Assembly: GCF_010730745.1 (NCBI RefSeq)
Contig: NZ_AP022615.1
Location: 558,001 to 622,000, forward strand
Length of the DNA stretch: 64,000 nucleotides
Direction of reading: 5' to 3'
DNA from: Mycobacterium heidelbergense
GTDB lineage: Bacteria > Actinomycetota > Actinomycetes > Mycobacteriales > Mycobacteriaceae
The translations under genes and the position numbers were made by a program. Below are positions 43,028 through 54,001 of this stretch, one piece after another (position 1 is the stretch's first letter; each line of letters starts with the position of its first letter). The notes under the pieces were generated by a model. The model did no database searches, had not been told where the DNA came from, and was given only the letters and a program-made list of their open reading frames with translations.

Positions 43028-43786
43028 TTATTTCGGCGCGAACCGCTGCCCGGCGTCCAGCCGCAGGCACTGGCCGTTGAGCATCGGGTTGTCGACGATG
43101 GCCGCCGCCAGCTTCGCGTACTCGATGGGCCGGCCCATCCGCTTGGGGAAGGCCGCGTCCTTGACGAGCTGGGACGCCATCTCGTCGGGGACCATCGCGG
43201 TCAGCCCCGTCAGGAACAGGCTCGGGGCGATGGCCAGCACCCGGATCCCCATCGACCCCATGTCGCGCGCCATGGTCAGGCACATGCCCGCGATGCCCGC
43301 CTTGGCGGCGGTGTAGGCGATCTGCCCGATCTGGCCCTCGAAGGCGGCGATCGACGCGGTGTTGATGATGACGCCACGCTCGTCGTCTTCGGGCTCGTTC
43401 TTGGCCATGTGCGCGGCGGCCAGCCGGCTGATGTTGAAGGTGGCGATGAGGTTGAGATCGATCACGGACTGGAAGGATTCGAGGTCATGGGGACCGGACT
43501 TGGTCAGCGTCCGCTTGGCGATGCCGCCGCCGGCGGTGGTCACCGTGACGTGCAGGCCGCCCAGCTTGTCGACCGCGGTCTGCAGCGTCTCCTCGGTTCC
43601 GGTGAAGTCGGTGACGTCGACCGGGTAGAACGCGCCGCCGATGGCCTCGGCTACTTCCTTCCCGTCGGAGCCCTCGCGGTCGAGCACCGCCACGTCCGCC
43701 CCGCGTTCGGCCAGCAGCTCGGCGGTGGCGCGACCCATCCCCGATGCGCCGCCGATGACGACGACCTTCTTCCCGTTGATCTCCAT
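43028..43786 (-). CDS. Short-chain dehydrogenase of the type II HADH group
   Basis: 252 residues: VVVIGGASGMGRATAELLAE (NAD motif), a TTAGGGIAKRTL segment, INTASIAAFEGQIGQIAYTAA with the catalytic Ser and YxxxK, and the C-terminal LDAGQRFAPK. This resembles 3-hydroxyacyl-CoA dehydrogenase type II. ATG 43786 has AAGGAGG eight bases upstream. It lies directly before fadE22 on the same strand, which suggests a joint role in acyl-CoA breakdown. Confidence 0.85.
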   Translation of the reverse strand: MEINGKKVVVIGGASGMGRATAELLAERGADVAVLDREGSDGKEVAEAIGGAFYPVDVTDFTGTEETLQTAVDKLGGLHVTVTTAGGGIAKRTLTKSGPHDLESFQSVIDLNLIATFNISRLAAAHMAKNEPEDDERGVIINTASIAAFEGQIGQIAYTAAKAGIAGMCLTMARDMGSMGIRVLAIAPSLFLTGLTAMVPDEMASQLVKDAAFPKRMGRPIEYAKLAAAIVDNPMLNGQCLRLDAGQRFAPK

Positions 43787-43826
43787 CCGGACCTCCTTGT
43801 CAGACGTGTCAGAATCCCTGCGATCT

Positions 43827-43836
43827 GTAACGTTAC
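43827..43836. promoter_or_regulatory. Palindrome between the SDR and ligB
   Basis: GTAACGTTAC is a perfect 10-base palindrome in the 110-base divergent region. TGTCAG occurs nearby at 43799 and 43808 on the plus strand. It is a candidate regulator site for the SDR-fadE22 unit. Confidence 0.4.
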
Positions 43837-43896
43837 GTAGGCACGCTAGCGCGCCGGTCGCCGAGGGGTGTCGGCGAGTCATGCCAAGCTGATGTC

Positions 43897-45420
43897 GTGC
43901 TCCTCCTCGACGTCGCAAGCACATCGCTTAATGTCAGCGGCACGTCGTCGCGCCTGGCCAAGGTCGCCCACATCGCCGACCTGCTGCGGCGCGCCGCGGC
44001 CGATCCCGACGTGGTCGCCATCATCGTGCCATGGCTCTCGGGTGAGCTGCGCCAACGCCAGATCGGCGTCGGCTGGGCGGCGCTGCGGTCGCGTCCGCCG
44101 CCGGCGCCGCATCCGGCGCTGACCGTCGTCGGCGTGGACGCCGCCCTCTCGCAGATCGGGGCCGTGTCGGGCAAGGGCGCGCAGGCGCGGCGCGGCGAAC
44201 TCCTCCACGCGTTGTTCGCCGCCGCGACCGAAGCCGAGCAGGCGTTTCTGCTGCGGCTGCTGAGCGGCGAACTGCGTCAGGGCGCGCTGGCCGGGATCAT
44301 GGCCGACGCGGTGGCCAAGGCCGGCGGGGTCCCGGCCGCCGCGGTGCAGCGCGCCGCGATGCTGGGCGGGGACCTGCCGGCGGTCGCGGCGGCCGCGCTG
44401 TCCGGCGCGGCCCTGGATTCGTTCGCCCTGCGGGTGGGCCGGCCGGTCGGCCCGATGTTGGCACAGACCGCGACCGACGTGACCGACGCGCTCGAACGTC
44501 ATGGTGGCACAGCCATTTTCGAGGCAAAGCTGGACGGCGCACGAGTGCAGATCCACCGCGCCGGGGATGAGGTGACGGTCTACACCCGAAGCCTTGACGA
44601 CGTCACCGCCCGGCTGCCCGAGGTGGTGGAGGCGACGCTGGCGCTGCCGGTGGACCGGCTGATCGCCGACGGTGAGGCGATCGCGCTGCGGCCCGACAAC
44701 CGGCCGCACCGCTTCCAGGTCACCGCCTCCCGGTTCGGCCGGTCCGTCGACGTGGCGGCCGCGGTTGCCGCGCAGCGGCTTTCGGTGTTCTTCTTCGACA
44801 TCCTGCACTGCGACGGCCTGGACCTGCTCGACGCGCCGGCCACCGACCGGCTTGCCGCCCTGGACGCGCTGGTGGCGCCGGCGCACCGGGTCGATCGGCT
44901 GATGACGTCGGACCCCGCCGAGGCCGCCCGCTTCCTGGGCGCCACCCTGGCCGCGGGCCACGAGGGAGTGATGGCCAAGGCGCCGGACGCGCCCTACCTC
45001 GCGGGCCGTCGCGGAGCGGGCTGGCTGAAGGTCAAGCCGGTGCACACGCTGGATCTGGTGGTGCTCGCCGTGGAGTGGGGATCTGGGCGCCGCCGCGGGA
45101 AACTCTCCAACATCCACCTGGGCGCGCGTGACCCGGCCACCGGCGAATTCGTCATGGTGGGAAAGACTTTCAAGGGCATGACCGACGCGATGCTGGACTG
45201 GCAGACGGCCCGGTTCGCCGAACTCGCCGTGGGCGGGACGGACGACTACGTCGTCCGGCTGCGACCCGAGCAGGTGGTCGAGGTGGCCCTGGACGGCGTG
45301 CAGAAGTCGTCGCGCTACCCCGGCGGGCTGGCGCTGCGGTTCGCCCGGGTGGTGCGCTACCGCGACGACAAGAGTCCCGCCGAGGCCGACACCATCGACA
45401 CCGTGCGCGCGCTGTATTGA
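43897..45420 (+). CDS. ligB: ATP-dependent DNA ligase
   Basis: 507 residues. An N-terminal DNA-binding domain precedes the adenylation domain. Motif I is FEAKLDGARVQIHR (Lys211 accepts AMP), motif III is LSVFFFDILHCDG, motif IV is EGVMAKAPDAPY, and motif V is WLKVKPVHTLDL. It seals DNA nicks using ATP and is not essential in M. tuberculosis. It starts with GTG 43897. Its TGA is followed in frame by a cstA remnant. Confidence 0.93.
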   Translation: MLLLDVASTSLNVSGTSSRLAKVAHIADLLRRAAADPDVVAIIVPWLSGELRQRQIGVGWAALRSRPPPAPHPALTVVGVDAALSQIGAVSGKGAQARRGELLHALFAAATEAEQAFLLRLLSGELRQGALAGIMADAVAKAGGVPAAAVQRAAMLGGDLPAVAAAALSGAALDSFALRVGRPVGPMLAQTATDVTDALERHGGTAIFEAKLDGARVQIHRAGDEVTVYTRSLDDVTARLPEVVEATLALPVDRLIADGEAIALRPDNRPHRFQVTASRFGRSVDVAAAVAAQRLSVFFFDILHCDGLDLLDAPATDRLAALDALVAPAHRVDRLMTSDPAEAARFLGATLAAGHEGVMAKAPDAPYLAGRRGAGWLKVKPVHTLDLVVLAVEWGSGRRRGKLSNIHLGARDPATGEFVMVGKTFKGMTDAMLDWQTARFAELAVGGTDDYVVRLRPEQVVEVALDGVQKSSRYPGGLALRFARVVRYRDDKSPAEADTIDTVRALY

Positions 45421-45570
45421 TCCGCCGCGGCGTGGGGCGGCATCGTGCTGATGGGTGTGACCGATCCGCTGGGTGGCATCAACACGCTGTTCCCGCTGTT
45501 CGGTATCGCCAACCAGCTGCTGGCGGCGATCGCGCTCGCCGAGTTGCGCCCGGTGACGCGGTGGGGGTGA
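45421..45570 (+). pseudogene. cstA: Remnant of carbon starvation protein A
   Basis: Reading on from the ligB stop in the same frame gives 49 codons with the CstA signature GVTDPLGGINTLFPLFG and IANQLLAAIALAEL before a TGA. Full CstA is a membrane protein of about 750 residues; only this internal piece is left. In M. tuberculosis cstA (Rv3063) directly follows ligB, so this is the scar of a deletion. Confidence 0.85.
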
Positions 45571-45625
45571 CGCACGTTCCGGCTCGAGCGGTAGCAGCGG
45601 GCCCGCAGACGTAACGAAGGCGAGC

Positions 45626-45668
45626 CCTTTTCGGAAATTCATTTCGCCACCGAGGCCCCCCGAAAAGG
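45626..45668 (+). promoter_or_regulatory. Hairpin that would hide the Shine-Dalgarno site
   Basis: CCTTTTCGG (45626-45634) pairs with CCGAAAAGG (45660-45668). The right arm contains the AAAAGG purine stretch that serves as ribosome-binding site for the ATG at 45676. Folding would block translation; melting would permit it. A role as terminator for the upstream region is also possible. Confidence 0.45.
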
Positions 45669-45675
45669 ACACGCC

Positions 45676-46368
45676 ATGATCAGCACCAGCATCGCGGCCG
45701 TTCTCAGGCCGGCGCTGGCCGGTGCGGCCGCCCTGGGGATGGCCGCGGGCCTCGCGGCGGCCACCGCGCACGCCGCACCCGGCGCCGCCGACCCGCCGCG
45801 CGGCGCCGGCACGCTTTACGGCGACCCGGCGGCGGCCGCCCCATTCTGGCGCTATCAGGGATACGACGACGACTGCGTGGAAATGGCGGTCGCCGACGTG
45901 GTCGGCGAGCTGACCGGTCACCGGCCCGCCGAGCGGGCCGTCATCAGGGTGGCCCAATCCACGCCCAGCACCGTGCACCCCGGACCGATCTACACCAAGC
46001 CGAAGAAACGCAAGCCCGGCAGCGGCACCTCGTTCGACGACGAGCCGGCGCTGCTCGCGCGCTACGGCGTCCACGCCGCGACAACCGGCGGGGGCATGAC
46101 CGCGCTCGAGCAGGATTTGGCCAACGGCCGCAAGGTGATCGCCGGGGTCAACGCCGAACTCATCTGGCGCGAGCCGGTCGAGGACAAGACCGCGGACGGC
46201 AAACCGGAAGCCAACCACGCCGTGGTGGTGACCGGCGTGGACACCGCGGCCGGCATCGTGCACCTCAACGACAGCGGCGACGAGAAAGGCCGCGACGAGC
46301 GCGTGCCGATCGACGTCTTCGCCCGATCGTGGGCCAGCAGCGACGACCAGATGACGGTCACCGGCTAG
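45676..46368 (+). CDS. Secreted C39-like peptidase-fold protein
   Basis: 230 residues. A signal peptide is cut near AHA-AP (residue 33). The mature protein has the papain-like C39 pattern: YQGYDDDCVEMAVADVVGEL (nucleophile Cys67), EANHAVVVTGVD (His), and LNDSG (Asn/Asp). All three catalytic positions are present. Peptidase_C39-like proteins are often exported in mycobacteria, with unknown substrates. ATG 45676 follows AAAAGGAC. Confidence 0.8.
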   Translation: MISTSIAAVLRPALAGAAALGMAAGLAAATAHAAPGAADPPRGAGTLYGDPAAAAPFWRYQGYDDDCVEMAVADVVGELTGHRPAERAVIRVAQSTPSTVHPGPIYTKPKKRKPGSGTSFDDEPALLARYGVHAATTGGGMTALEQDLANGRKVIAGVNAELIWREPVEDKTADGKPEANHAVVVTGVDTAAGIVHLNDSGDEKGRDERVPIDVFARSWASSDDQMTVTG

Positions 46369-46532
46369 AGGCGACCGGAACGCCGTTTCGTCGCCAGGAC
46401 GTGGGCTGGCGTTCACGTGGCTGACGTCAATTCCGCGCCTGGTGTGCAAAGACCCCTGCGAAACTGACGGCCTGCGCGCCGCCGGGCGGATCGGTGTCGT
46501 GCCACCACCATCTCTAGGGAGTAGGACTCACG

Positions 46533-49052
<2,520 letters not shown>

Positions 49053-49569
49053 CGCCGGGCTGCGGCCACTTGACGAAGTAGCTCGCGAGCACGACTATCC
49101 CGCCAACCAAATAGAGCGTTGTCGACGTGTTGAAGCCGAAGAAAACCACCATTTCGACCGCATAGGCCACAAAGGACAGGCCGAGCGCGAGACCAAAGGG
49201 GACGCTGAACGCTTGGAGAATGATCAGGATCAGCAGGAAGCTTGTCTTCGCGAAGTACGCCTCCTGCGCGATGTGCAACGCGGTTTCCGGTGAGGTGGCG
49301 ACCTGATATTTCGCGAAAATGTCGCGCCCCGCGAAGAAGTCGTTCTGCATACGCGCGTTCACAAACAAGTAGCCCGCCACCACGACGAAGATGGCGATTC
49401 TGTTGGGCGACAGCGCAGTTCTGTTGATCGAAATCGAACGCAGCGCGGTGGACATGAGCTTCTCCCGTGTCGACGTGGTTGATGTCAGGCGCCACGAGCG
49501 TTGCCGACCGGACATGCTAACGAGCGGAAGTGAAGGAAACCCGTCCGGACATCATCGCCGGTGAAGGAA

Positions 49570-50580
49570 TCAGGCGGATGCGGGGATGGGGGCCCAGGGA
49601 TCGACCGGCACCATGTCGCGGGCGCGGCCGTCGGCGTCGAGCAGTCGTCCGAAGGACTTGACCGGCCGGAGCACCATCTGGGTGCTCAGCACCGTCGCGC
49701 CGGGGAACGTCTCGTGCAGCCGGGCGGAGAACTCGGCGAGCGCGCCGGCCTCATGGACTTGGACCGTGACGAACAGATGGGCCGGGCCGCCGATGATGGC
49801 CGCGCAGACCCGCGTCTCGGGCCACGGCACCAGTGCGCGCCCGACGTCGGCGACCGCGGTGTCGGAAGCCAGCCGCAGGGTAAGCACCGCGCTGGTCGGC
49901 CAACCGGCAACCGCGCGAGCGAAATCGGCGCGGAAGGTGACCGAGCCCGAACCGGTCAACACCTCCAGGCGCCGCCGCACCGAGGTCTCGCTGCGGCCCA
50001 GTTCGGCTGCCAGGTCGCGATAGCTGAGCCGGCCATCGCGCTGCAACGACAGATACAGGCGGCGGTCGAACTCGTCGAACACGTGGCGGACCGGCCTGGG
50101 GGCGGGTGGCGCGACCTCCCTGGCCTGGCGGGCACTGATTGCGCCCAGCCGCCAGTACGTGCCGCTGAACATCTGGAACACCGTGGCCGTCTGGACGCTG
50201 CGAATCGCGGGGATTCCCGGCAGCACGTCTATCAACAGCCTCGCCAGCCCGGGCTGGTCGGCGGCGGCGACGAGCGCGTAGACGTTGTAGCGACCCGTGG
50301 TGATGTGGACGCTGAAAACCTGTGCTATCGCCGCCAACCGGTCGGCCACGGATTGCGCTGCGCCGGGCTCACATTCGGCCTCCAACAACGCGCCCACCGC
50401 CGGGAACCGAGGGCCGATCGCCGAAGACACCCACGCGTACCCGCCGTCGACCAGCCGTCGCCATCGCCGCGCCGCGGTGACCCCGGAGATGTCCAGCACC
50501 CGGCCGATCTCGTCGAAACTCGCCCGCGGATTGACGTGCAGCGCGTCGAGGACCGCAATGTCGACCTCGTCCACGTCCAC
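49570..50580 (-). CDS. Lrp/AsnC-family regulator with two modules
   Basis: 336 residues, twice the usual Lrp length. Two helix-turn-helix modules (SFDEIGRVLDISGVTAARRW, and RDLAAELGRSETSVRRRLEV near residue 185) each come before an AsnC ligand-like half. Such fused Lrp proteins occur in actinobacteria. The start is GTG 50580, ten bases downstream of the SDR stop; GTG 50574 is an alternative. It is the last gene of a citE-SDR-lrp unit. Confidence 0.8.
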   Translation of the reverse strand: MDVDEVDIAVLDALHVNPRASFDEIGRVLDISGVTAARRWRRLVDGGYAWVSSAIGPRFPAVGALLEAECEPGAAQSVADRLAAIAQVFSVHITTGRYNVYALVAAADQPGLARLLIDVLPGIPAIRSVQTATVFQMFSGTYWRLGAISARQAREVAPPAPRPVRHVFDEFDRRLYLSLQRDGRLSYRDLAAELGRSETSVRRRLEVLTGSGSVTFRADFARAVAGWPTSAVLTLRLASDTAVADVGRALVPWPETRVCAAIIGGPAHLFVTVQVHEAGALAEFSARLHETFPGATVLSTQMVLRPVKSFGRLLDADGRARDMVPVDPWAPIPASA

Positions 50581-50590
50581 GTCGACGACC

Positions 50591-51406
50591 TCAACGCGTG
50601 GCGCTGTAGCCGGGCAGATTCGGCACTCCGCCGGCGGTCAGCCAACCTCCGCCGTCGACAACCAGTATTGTCCCGGTCACGTAGGAGGCCGCGTCGCTGG
50701 CGAGGAACAGCACCGCTTCGGCGACCTCGGTCGTCGAGCCGGGACGCTGCAAGGGGTTATGGGCGGTGCGGCGCTGGTCGTCGCCGGTGATCCGCTTGAC
50801 TCCCTCGGTCCCCGACATCGCCCCGGGCGCAACAACATTGACCCGCACCCCGTCGGGCCCCCATTCGATCGCGCAGGCGCGGCTCAGCGCGTCGATACCG
50901 GCCTTGGCCGAAACGACGTGCGCCTGCAGGGCCATACCGCGATACTGGATCGCCGCGCTGATGTTCACCACGGCGCCGCCGTGGTCGCGCAGCCATAGGT
51001 CATACGCCGCCTTCGATACGTTGAACGTCCCCAGGAGGTCGATGTCGACGACGGCTTTGAATCCGTTGGAGCTGAGGTCGCTGATCGGGACGGGGAAGTT
51101 TCCGGCGGCATTGTTGACGACGATGTCGAGTTGCCCGAACGCTCGCAACACATCCTCGACGACCGCGGTCACCTCGTCGTCGCGGCGGACGTCGCAGACG
51201 CCGTAGACGGCCTCGATCCCGTCCTGCCGCAACGCCGCAACGGCCGCTTGAAGATTGGCTTCCTTCCGGCTGCAGAGGGCGACGCGAGCGCCGTGACCGC
51301 CCAACACCCGGGCGATCTCCAGGCCGAGCCCGGTGGCGCCGCCGGTGACCAGCGCCGCCTTGCCCTGGAGAAGATCGGTTCGGAACGGGCTGCGGCGCGT
51401 GGTCAC
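50591..51406 (-). CDS. Short-chain dehydrogenase, dienoyl-CoA reductase-like
   Basis: 271 residues: ALVTGGATGLGLEIARVLGG (NADP motif), NNAAGNFPVPISDLSSNGFK, and NISAAIQYRGMALQAHVVSAKAG. The replacement of the usual Tyr-x-x-x-Lys by a HVVSAK arrangement and the NNAAGNF motif match peroxisomal-type 2,4-dienoyl-CoA reductases. GTG 51406 follows GGAGG and overlaps the citE stop (GTGA). Confidence 0.82.
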   Translation of the reverse strand: MTTRRSPFRTDLLQGKAALVTGGATGLGLEIARVLGGHGARVALCSRKEANLQAAVAALRQDGIEAVYGVCDVRRDDEVTAVVEDVLRAFGQLDIVVNNAAGNFPVPISDLSSNGFKAVVDIDLLGTFNVSKAAYDLWLRDHGGAVVNISAAIQYRGMALQAHVVSAKAGIDALSRACAIEWGPDGVRVNVVAPGAMSGTEGVKRITGDDQRRTAHNPLQRPGSTTEVAEAVLFLASDAASYVTGTILVVDGGGWLTAGGVPNLPGYSATR

Positions 51407-52299
51407 GGCGACGAGCCTCCGGTCTGCGATTCCAGCTCCGATATCAGGGAGGCCAGGCCGAGGATCCGTTGCGCGTCGCGCACGTGCAGGCTCTCGATCA
51501 TGCGGCCGTCCACCGTGATGACGCTGTCCCCGACGGCCTGGGCGCGCTCGTACGCCGACACGATTTTGCGGGCGTCGGCCAGCTCCAGATCCGACGGGCC
51601 GAACACGTCGTTGGCCGGGGCGATTTGAGACGGATGGATCAGGGTCTTGCCGTCGAAACCCATCTCGCGACCCTGCCGGGCCTCGGCCCGAAAGCCGGCG
51701 CCGTCGGCGATGGTGTTGAACACACCGTCCAAGATGACCTTCCCGGCCGCCCTGGCGCCCAGCACGGCCAACGACAACGCCGGTACTACCGGTGCACGCC
51801 CGGGCACGTGCAGTCCATGCAGCTCGTTGACAAGATCGTTGGTGCCGACCACCAGCACGGCCAAGCGATCGCTGGCCGAGGCGATCTGCTCCGCCCTCAA
51901 GAAGGCGCCGGGCGTTTCGATCATCGCCCAAAGGCGCAAAGACTCCGGCGCACCGAGCGCGGCGAGCGCGGCGTCGAGTGCCCGAACCTGTTCGCCTGTT
52001 TCGACTTTCGGCACGAGCACCCCGTGCGCGGCCGAACCCGCCGCGGCGGTCAGATCGTCGTCGTGCCAGTCGGTGCCCACGCCGTTGATGCGCACCACGA
52101 TCTCGCGAGGCCGGTATCCTCCGGACGAGATCGCGTCGCACACCTTCGCCCTCGAGTCCGCTTTGGCGTCGGGGCCGACGGCATCCTCGAGGTCGAAAAT
52201 CAACACGTCCGCCGGCAGCGTTTTCCCCTTCTCCAGCGCCCGGGCGTTGTTCCCGGGCAAATAGAGGGCCGATCGGCGCGGGCGCAGGGTCGGTGCCAT
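51403..52299 (-). CDS. CitE-like HpcH/HpaI aldolase family lyase
   Basis: 298 residues with PRRSALYLPGNNARALEKG, the metal and CoA site DVLIFDLEDAVGPDAKA, PKVETGEQVRALD, WAMIETPGAFLRAEQIA, and GFDGKTLIHPSQI. These are stand-alone CitE-like acyl-CoA lyases (malyl-, citramalyl-CoA or related). ATG 52299 gives the normal N-terminus. First gene of the unit with the SDR and Lrp. Confidence 0.85.
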   Translation of the reverse strand: MAPTLRPRRSALYLPGNNARALEKGKTLPADVLIFDLEDAVGPDAKADSRAKVCDAISSGGYRPREIVVRINGVGTDWHDDDLTAAAGSAAHGVLVPKVETGEQVRALDAALAALGAPESLRLWAMIETPGAFLRAEQIASASDRLAVLVVGTNDLVNELHGLHVPGRAPVVPALSLAVLGARAAGKVILDGVFNTIADGAGFRAEARQGREMGFDGKTLIHPSQIAPANDVFGPSDLELADARKIVSAYERAQAVGDSVITVDGRMIESLHVRDAQRILGLASLISELESQTGGSSP

Positions 52300-52406
52300 G
52301 GACTCGTTCGTTGAGGCGGATCGCTTTCGCGGTGGAAGCAATAGGAGCGTACTCGAACAGAGGTCATCTCCGTAAAAGGTGGCTGACCTGTGAAAAGGCG
52401 TATCGG

Positions 52407-52700
52407 CTACTCCGTGCCGACCTCTGGGCCGCTCAGAACCGTCCGCTCGGCGGCCAGTCGCGCACGCACTGACTGTACAGTGATGGCGGCGCGCGAATGG
52501 TCGGCGACCACCGCGTCATACGCGGTCGCGACCTCGCCACGAAGCCAGGCGTCAACAGCCTGATCACGGGCGAACAACGCCCGCAGACCCTCGCGGATCA
52601 CTTCACTCTCGCTCGCGTACTCCCCCGAGTTCACCCGCTGGCGCAGCGCATCAGCCATATCGTTCGGGAGCGTGATGCTCAGTTGCCGCGTCATTCGCAT
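52407..52700 (-). CDS. ParD-type antitoxin without its toxin
   Basis: 97 residues: RQLSITLPNDMADALRQRVN and SGEYASESEVIREGLRALFA form the ribbon-helix-helix domain of ParD/CC2985 antitoxins. ATG 52700 follows GGGAAGA. No parE follows. The last codons (SGPEVGTE) match DNA that lies beyond parE in the second, decayed copy at 53.6 kb, so parE was probably removed by deletion, leaving an altered C-terminus. Confidence 0.78.
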   Translation of the reverse strand: MRMTRQLSITLPNDMADALRQRVNSGEYASESEVIREGLRALFARDQAVDAWLRGEVATAYDAVVADHSRAAITVQSVRARLAAERTVLSGPEVGTE

Positions 52701-52958
52701 GGCCGAATCTTCCCACCGCAATGTGACTGCCCGCGACACGTCCGCCTGGACGGTCAGATGCGCTGCGAGGGGACAGCATGGACTCGCGGTTTTCAACATT
52801 CGTGACTCGCCGTTTTCGACAGAACGGATTCGCTGTTTTCGACAGAACCCTGGCCCTAGCAATCAGGGCCCTCCCACGCGACGGTCCGTGGCGACCAGAA
52901 CGGTTGGCGTCAAAATTGCCGCCAAACGGCTCTGAATGACCAGGTAACTGCATTTCCG

Positions 52959-52990
52959 TGGTGGAACTAAGGGGACTCGAACCTCTGACC
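52959..52990 (-). other. tRNA 3'-end-like sequence, copy 1
   Basis: Read on the minus strand it has GGTTCGAGTCC, the invariant T-loop form, then an acceptor-like strand ending in CCACCA. The 5' half of a tRNA is absent. A close copy lies at 56774. It is a candidate attachment-site remnant. Confidence 0.5.
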
Positions 52991-53039
52991 CCGAACGGGT
53001 GTTTGTACCGACCCGTCGATCCCGTGCGACACTGGATGA

Positions 53040-53282
53040 ATGAGTTCTCCGGCCAGCCGTCTGGATCGGGTTGCCGTCGATCCGGAGATCGTGCACGGGA
53101 AGCCCCGCATCAAAGGCACACGCGTGACCGTGCAGGTGATCCTGGAGCTCCTCGCCGCCGGCGAGACCATCGATGAACTGCTGAGCGAGTACGACGAGTT
53201 GACACGCGACGACGTTCTAGCCGCCCTTGAGTTCGCGGCGAACGTTGCGGGCGGCGCGCAGGTCCGCTCGTTCGTCGCCTGA
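53040..53282 (+). CDS. DUF433 antitoxin-like protein
   Basis: 80 residues: VDPEIVHGKPRIKGTRVTVQ followed by a helical C-terminus (DELTRDDVLAALEFAAN). This is the DUF433 pattern (VapB-like antitoxin, winged helix). ATG 53040 is used. It is followed after 18 bases by a DUF5615-like toxin fragment, the usual partner. Confidence 0.8.
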   Translation: MSSPASRLDRVAVDPEIVHGKPRIKGTRVTVQVILELLAAGETIDELLSEYDELTRDDVLAALEFAANVAGGAQVRSFVA

Positions 53283-53300
53283 TCGCTCGCGGACCGCGAC

Positions 53301-53456
53301 GTGAAGTTCATCGTTGATGCGCAACTGCCGGACGCGTTGGTGCGGCACCTGGTCGCTTTGGGTCATGACGCCGTGCACGTCAAGCAGCGGCCCGCGAATG
53401 GGCAGATGGGGCAGGAAGTCGGTAACGGGCGGGACGGGAACGGCCAGAGCGATTAG
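53301..53456 (+). pseudogene. DUF5615 PIN-like toxin, truncated
   Basis: A GTG frame of 51 codons begins VKFIVDAQLPDALVRHLVALG then HDAVHVKQRPANG, which is the start of DUF5615 PIN-like toxins with the first acidic residue. The rest turns into a Gly-rich tail and ends at TAG. The domain is normally about twice this length, so further acidic residues are lost. It is probably inactive, though the antitoxin remains intact. Confidence 0.65.
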
Positions 53457-53619
53457 CCCGCGTGTGACTCCTCGTCACACTGGAACCAATGCTACTGTCG
53501 CACAACAGATTCCAACTACTTGAACTCGAAGTCCACCTCGGTCTCAGGATCGAGCCACGCCCAATTCGGCGACGGCCTGGCCTGCGCGCAGCAGAGTCAT
53601 CCCGGTCGATTGCGAAAAC
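53457..53619. other. Intergenic, possible gene fragments only
   Basis: No intact gene. On the minus strand WLDPETEVDFEF before a TAG (53518-53560) looks like the end of a lost coding sequence, with no start. Confidence 0.25.
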
Positions 53620-53850
53620 GCGTATCGGGTAATCCATACCGATCTCCGGGCCGCTCAGAACCGCCCGCGATGCGGGAACGCAGCCAGTTTCTACGGAATA
53701 GCTCGACGAGCTGATCTTCCGCCTCAGGCGTGAAGACGACGGCGAGACTCACGCTCTCTCGGTCCGCTCGGCGACCAGTCGCACACGCACTGACTGTCCA
53801 GTAATAACGGCACGCGAATAGCGTGACCGACGACCGCCTGACCGCCGCGT
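53620..53850 (-). pseudogene. Remnant of a second parDE pair
   Basis: Minus-strand DNA at 53762-53815 matches the 3' end of the intact parD at 52.4 kb. A parE start (GTG 53752, SLAVVFTPEAEDQLVELFR) follows with a four-base-type overlap, but only about 20 codons are recognisable. The sequence 53622-53666 then matches the DNA at the end of the intact parD. Both copies descend from one duplicated locus. Confidence 0.65.
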
Positions 53851-53937
53851 CGTCGGGGGTTCTCACCAGCGGTGGGACAGACTTAGAAGCTGAGCGCGAC
53901 ACTCACCCGAGGTTGGCAGGCAATGACGCATTCATCT

Positions 53938-53988
53938 TTACAAACCATCATGATGATGTTTAATATCTATCATTGAGATAGTTTGTAA
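53938..53988. promoter_or_regulatory. AT-rich promoter with nested palindromes, upstream of fic
   Basis: TTACAAAC (53938-53945) and GTTTGTAA (53981-53988) are exact reverse complements. Between them are ATCATGAT (53947-53954) and CTATC-ATTGA-GATAG (53967-53981). The low GC differs sharply from the neighbourhood and marks a regulated promoter. Confidence 0.5.
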
Positions 53989-54001
53989 GGGTCAAAGAAT
54001 C

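Noticed and set aside
43879..46449. An 856-codon minus-strand open frame across ligB and the C39-like gene
   Set aside because: High GC keeps the antisense frame open; the plus-strand genes have full catalytic motifs and the antisense has none.
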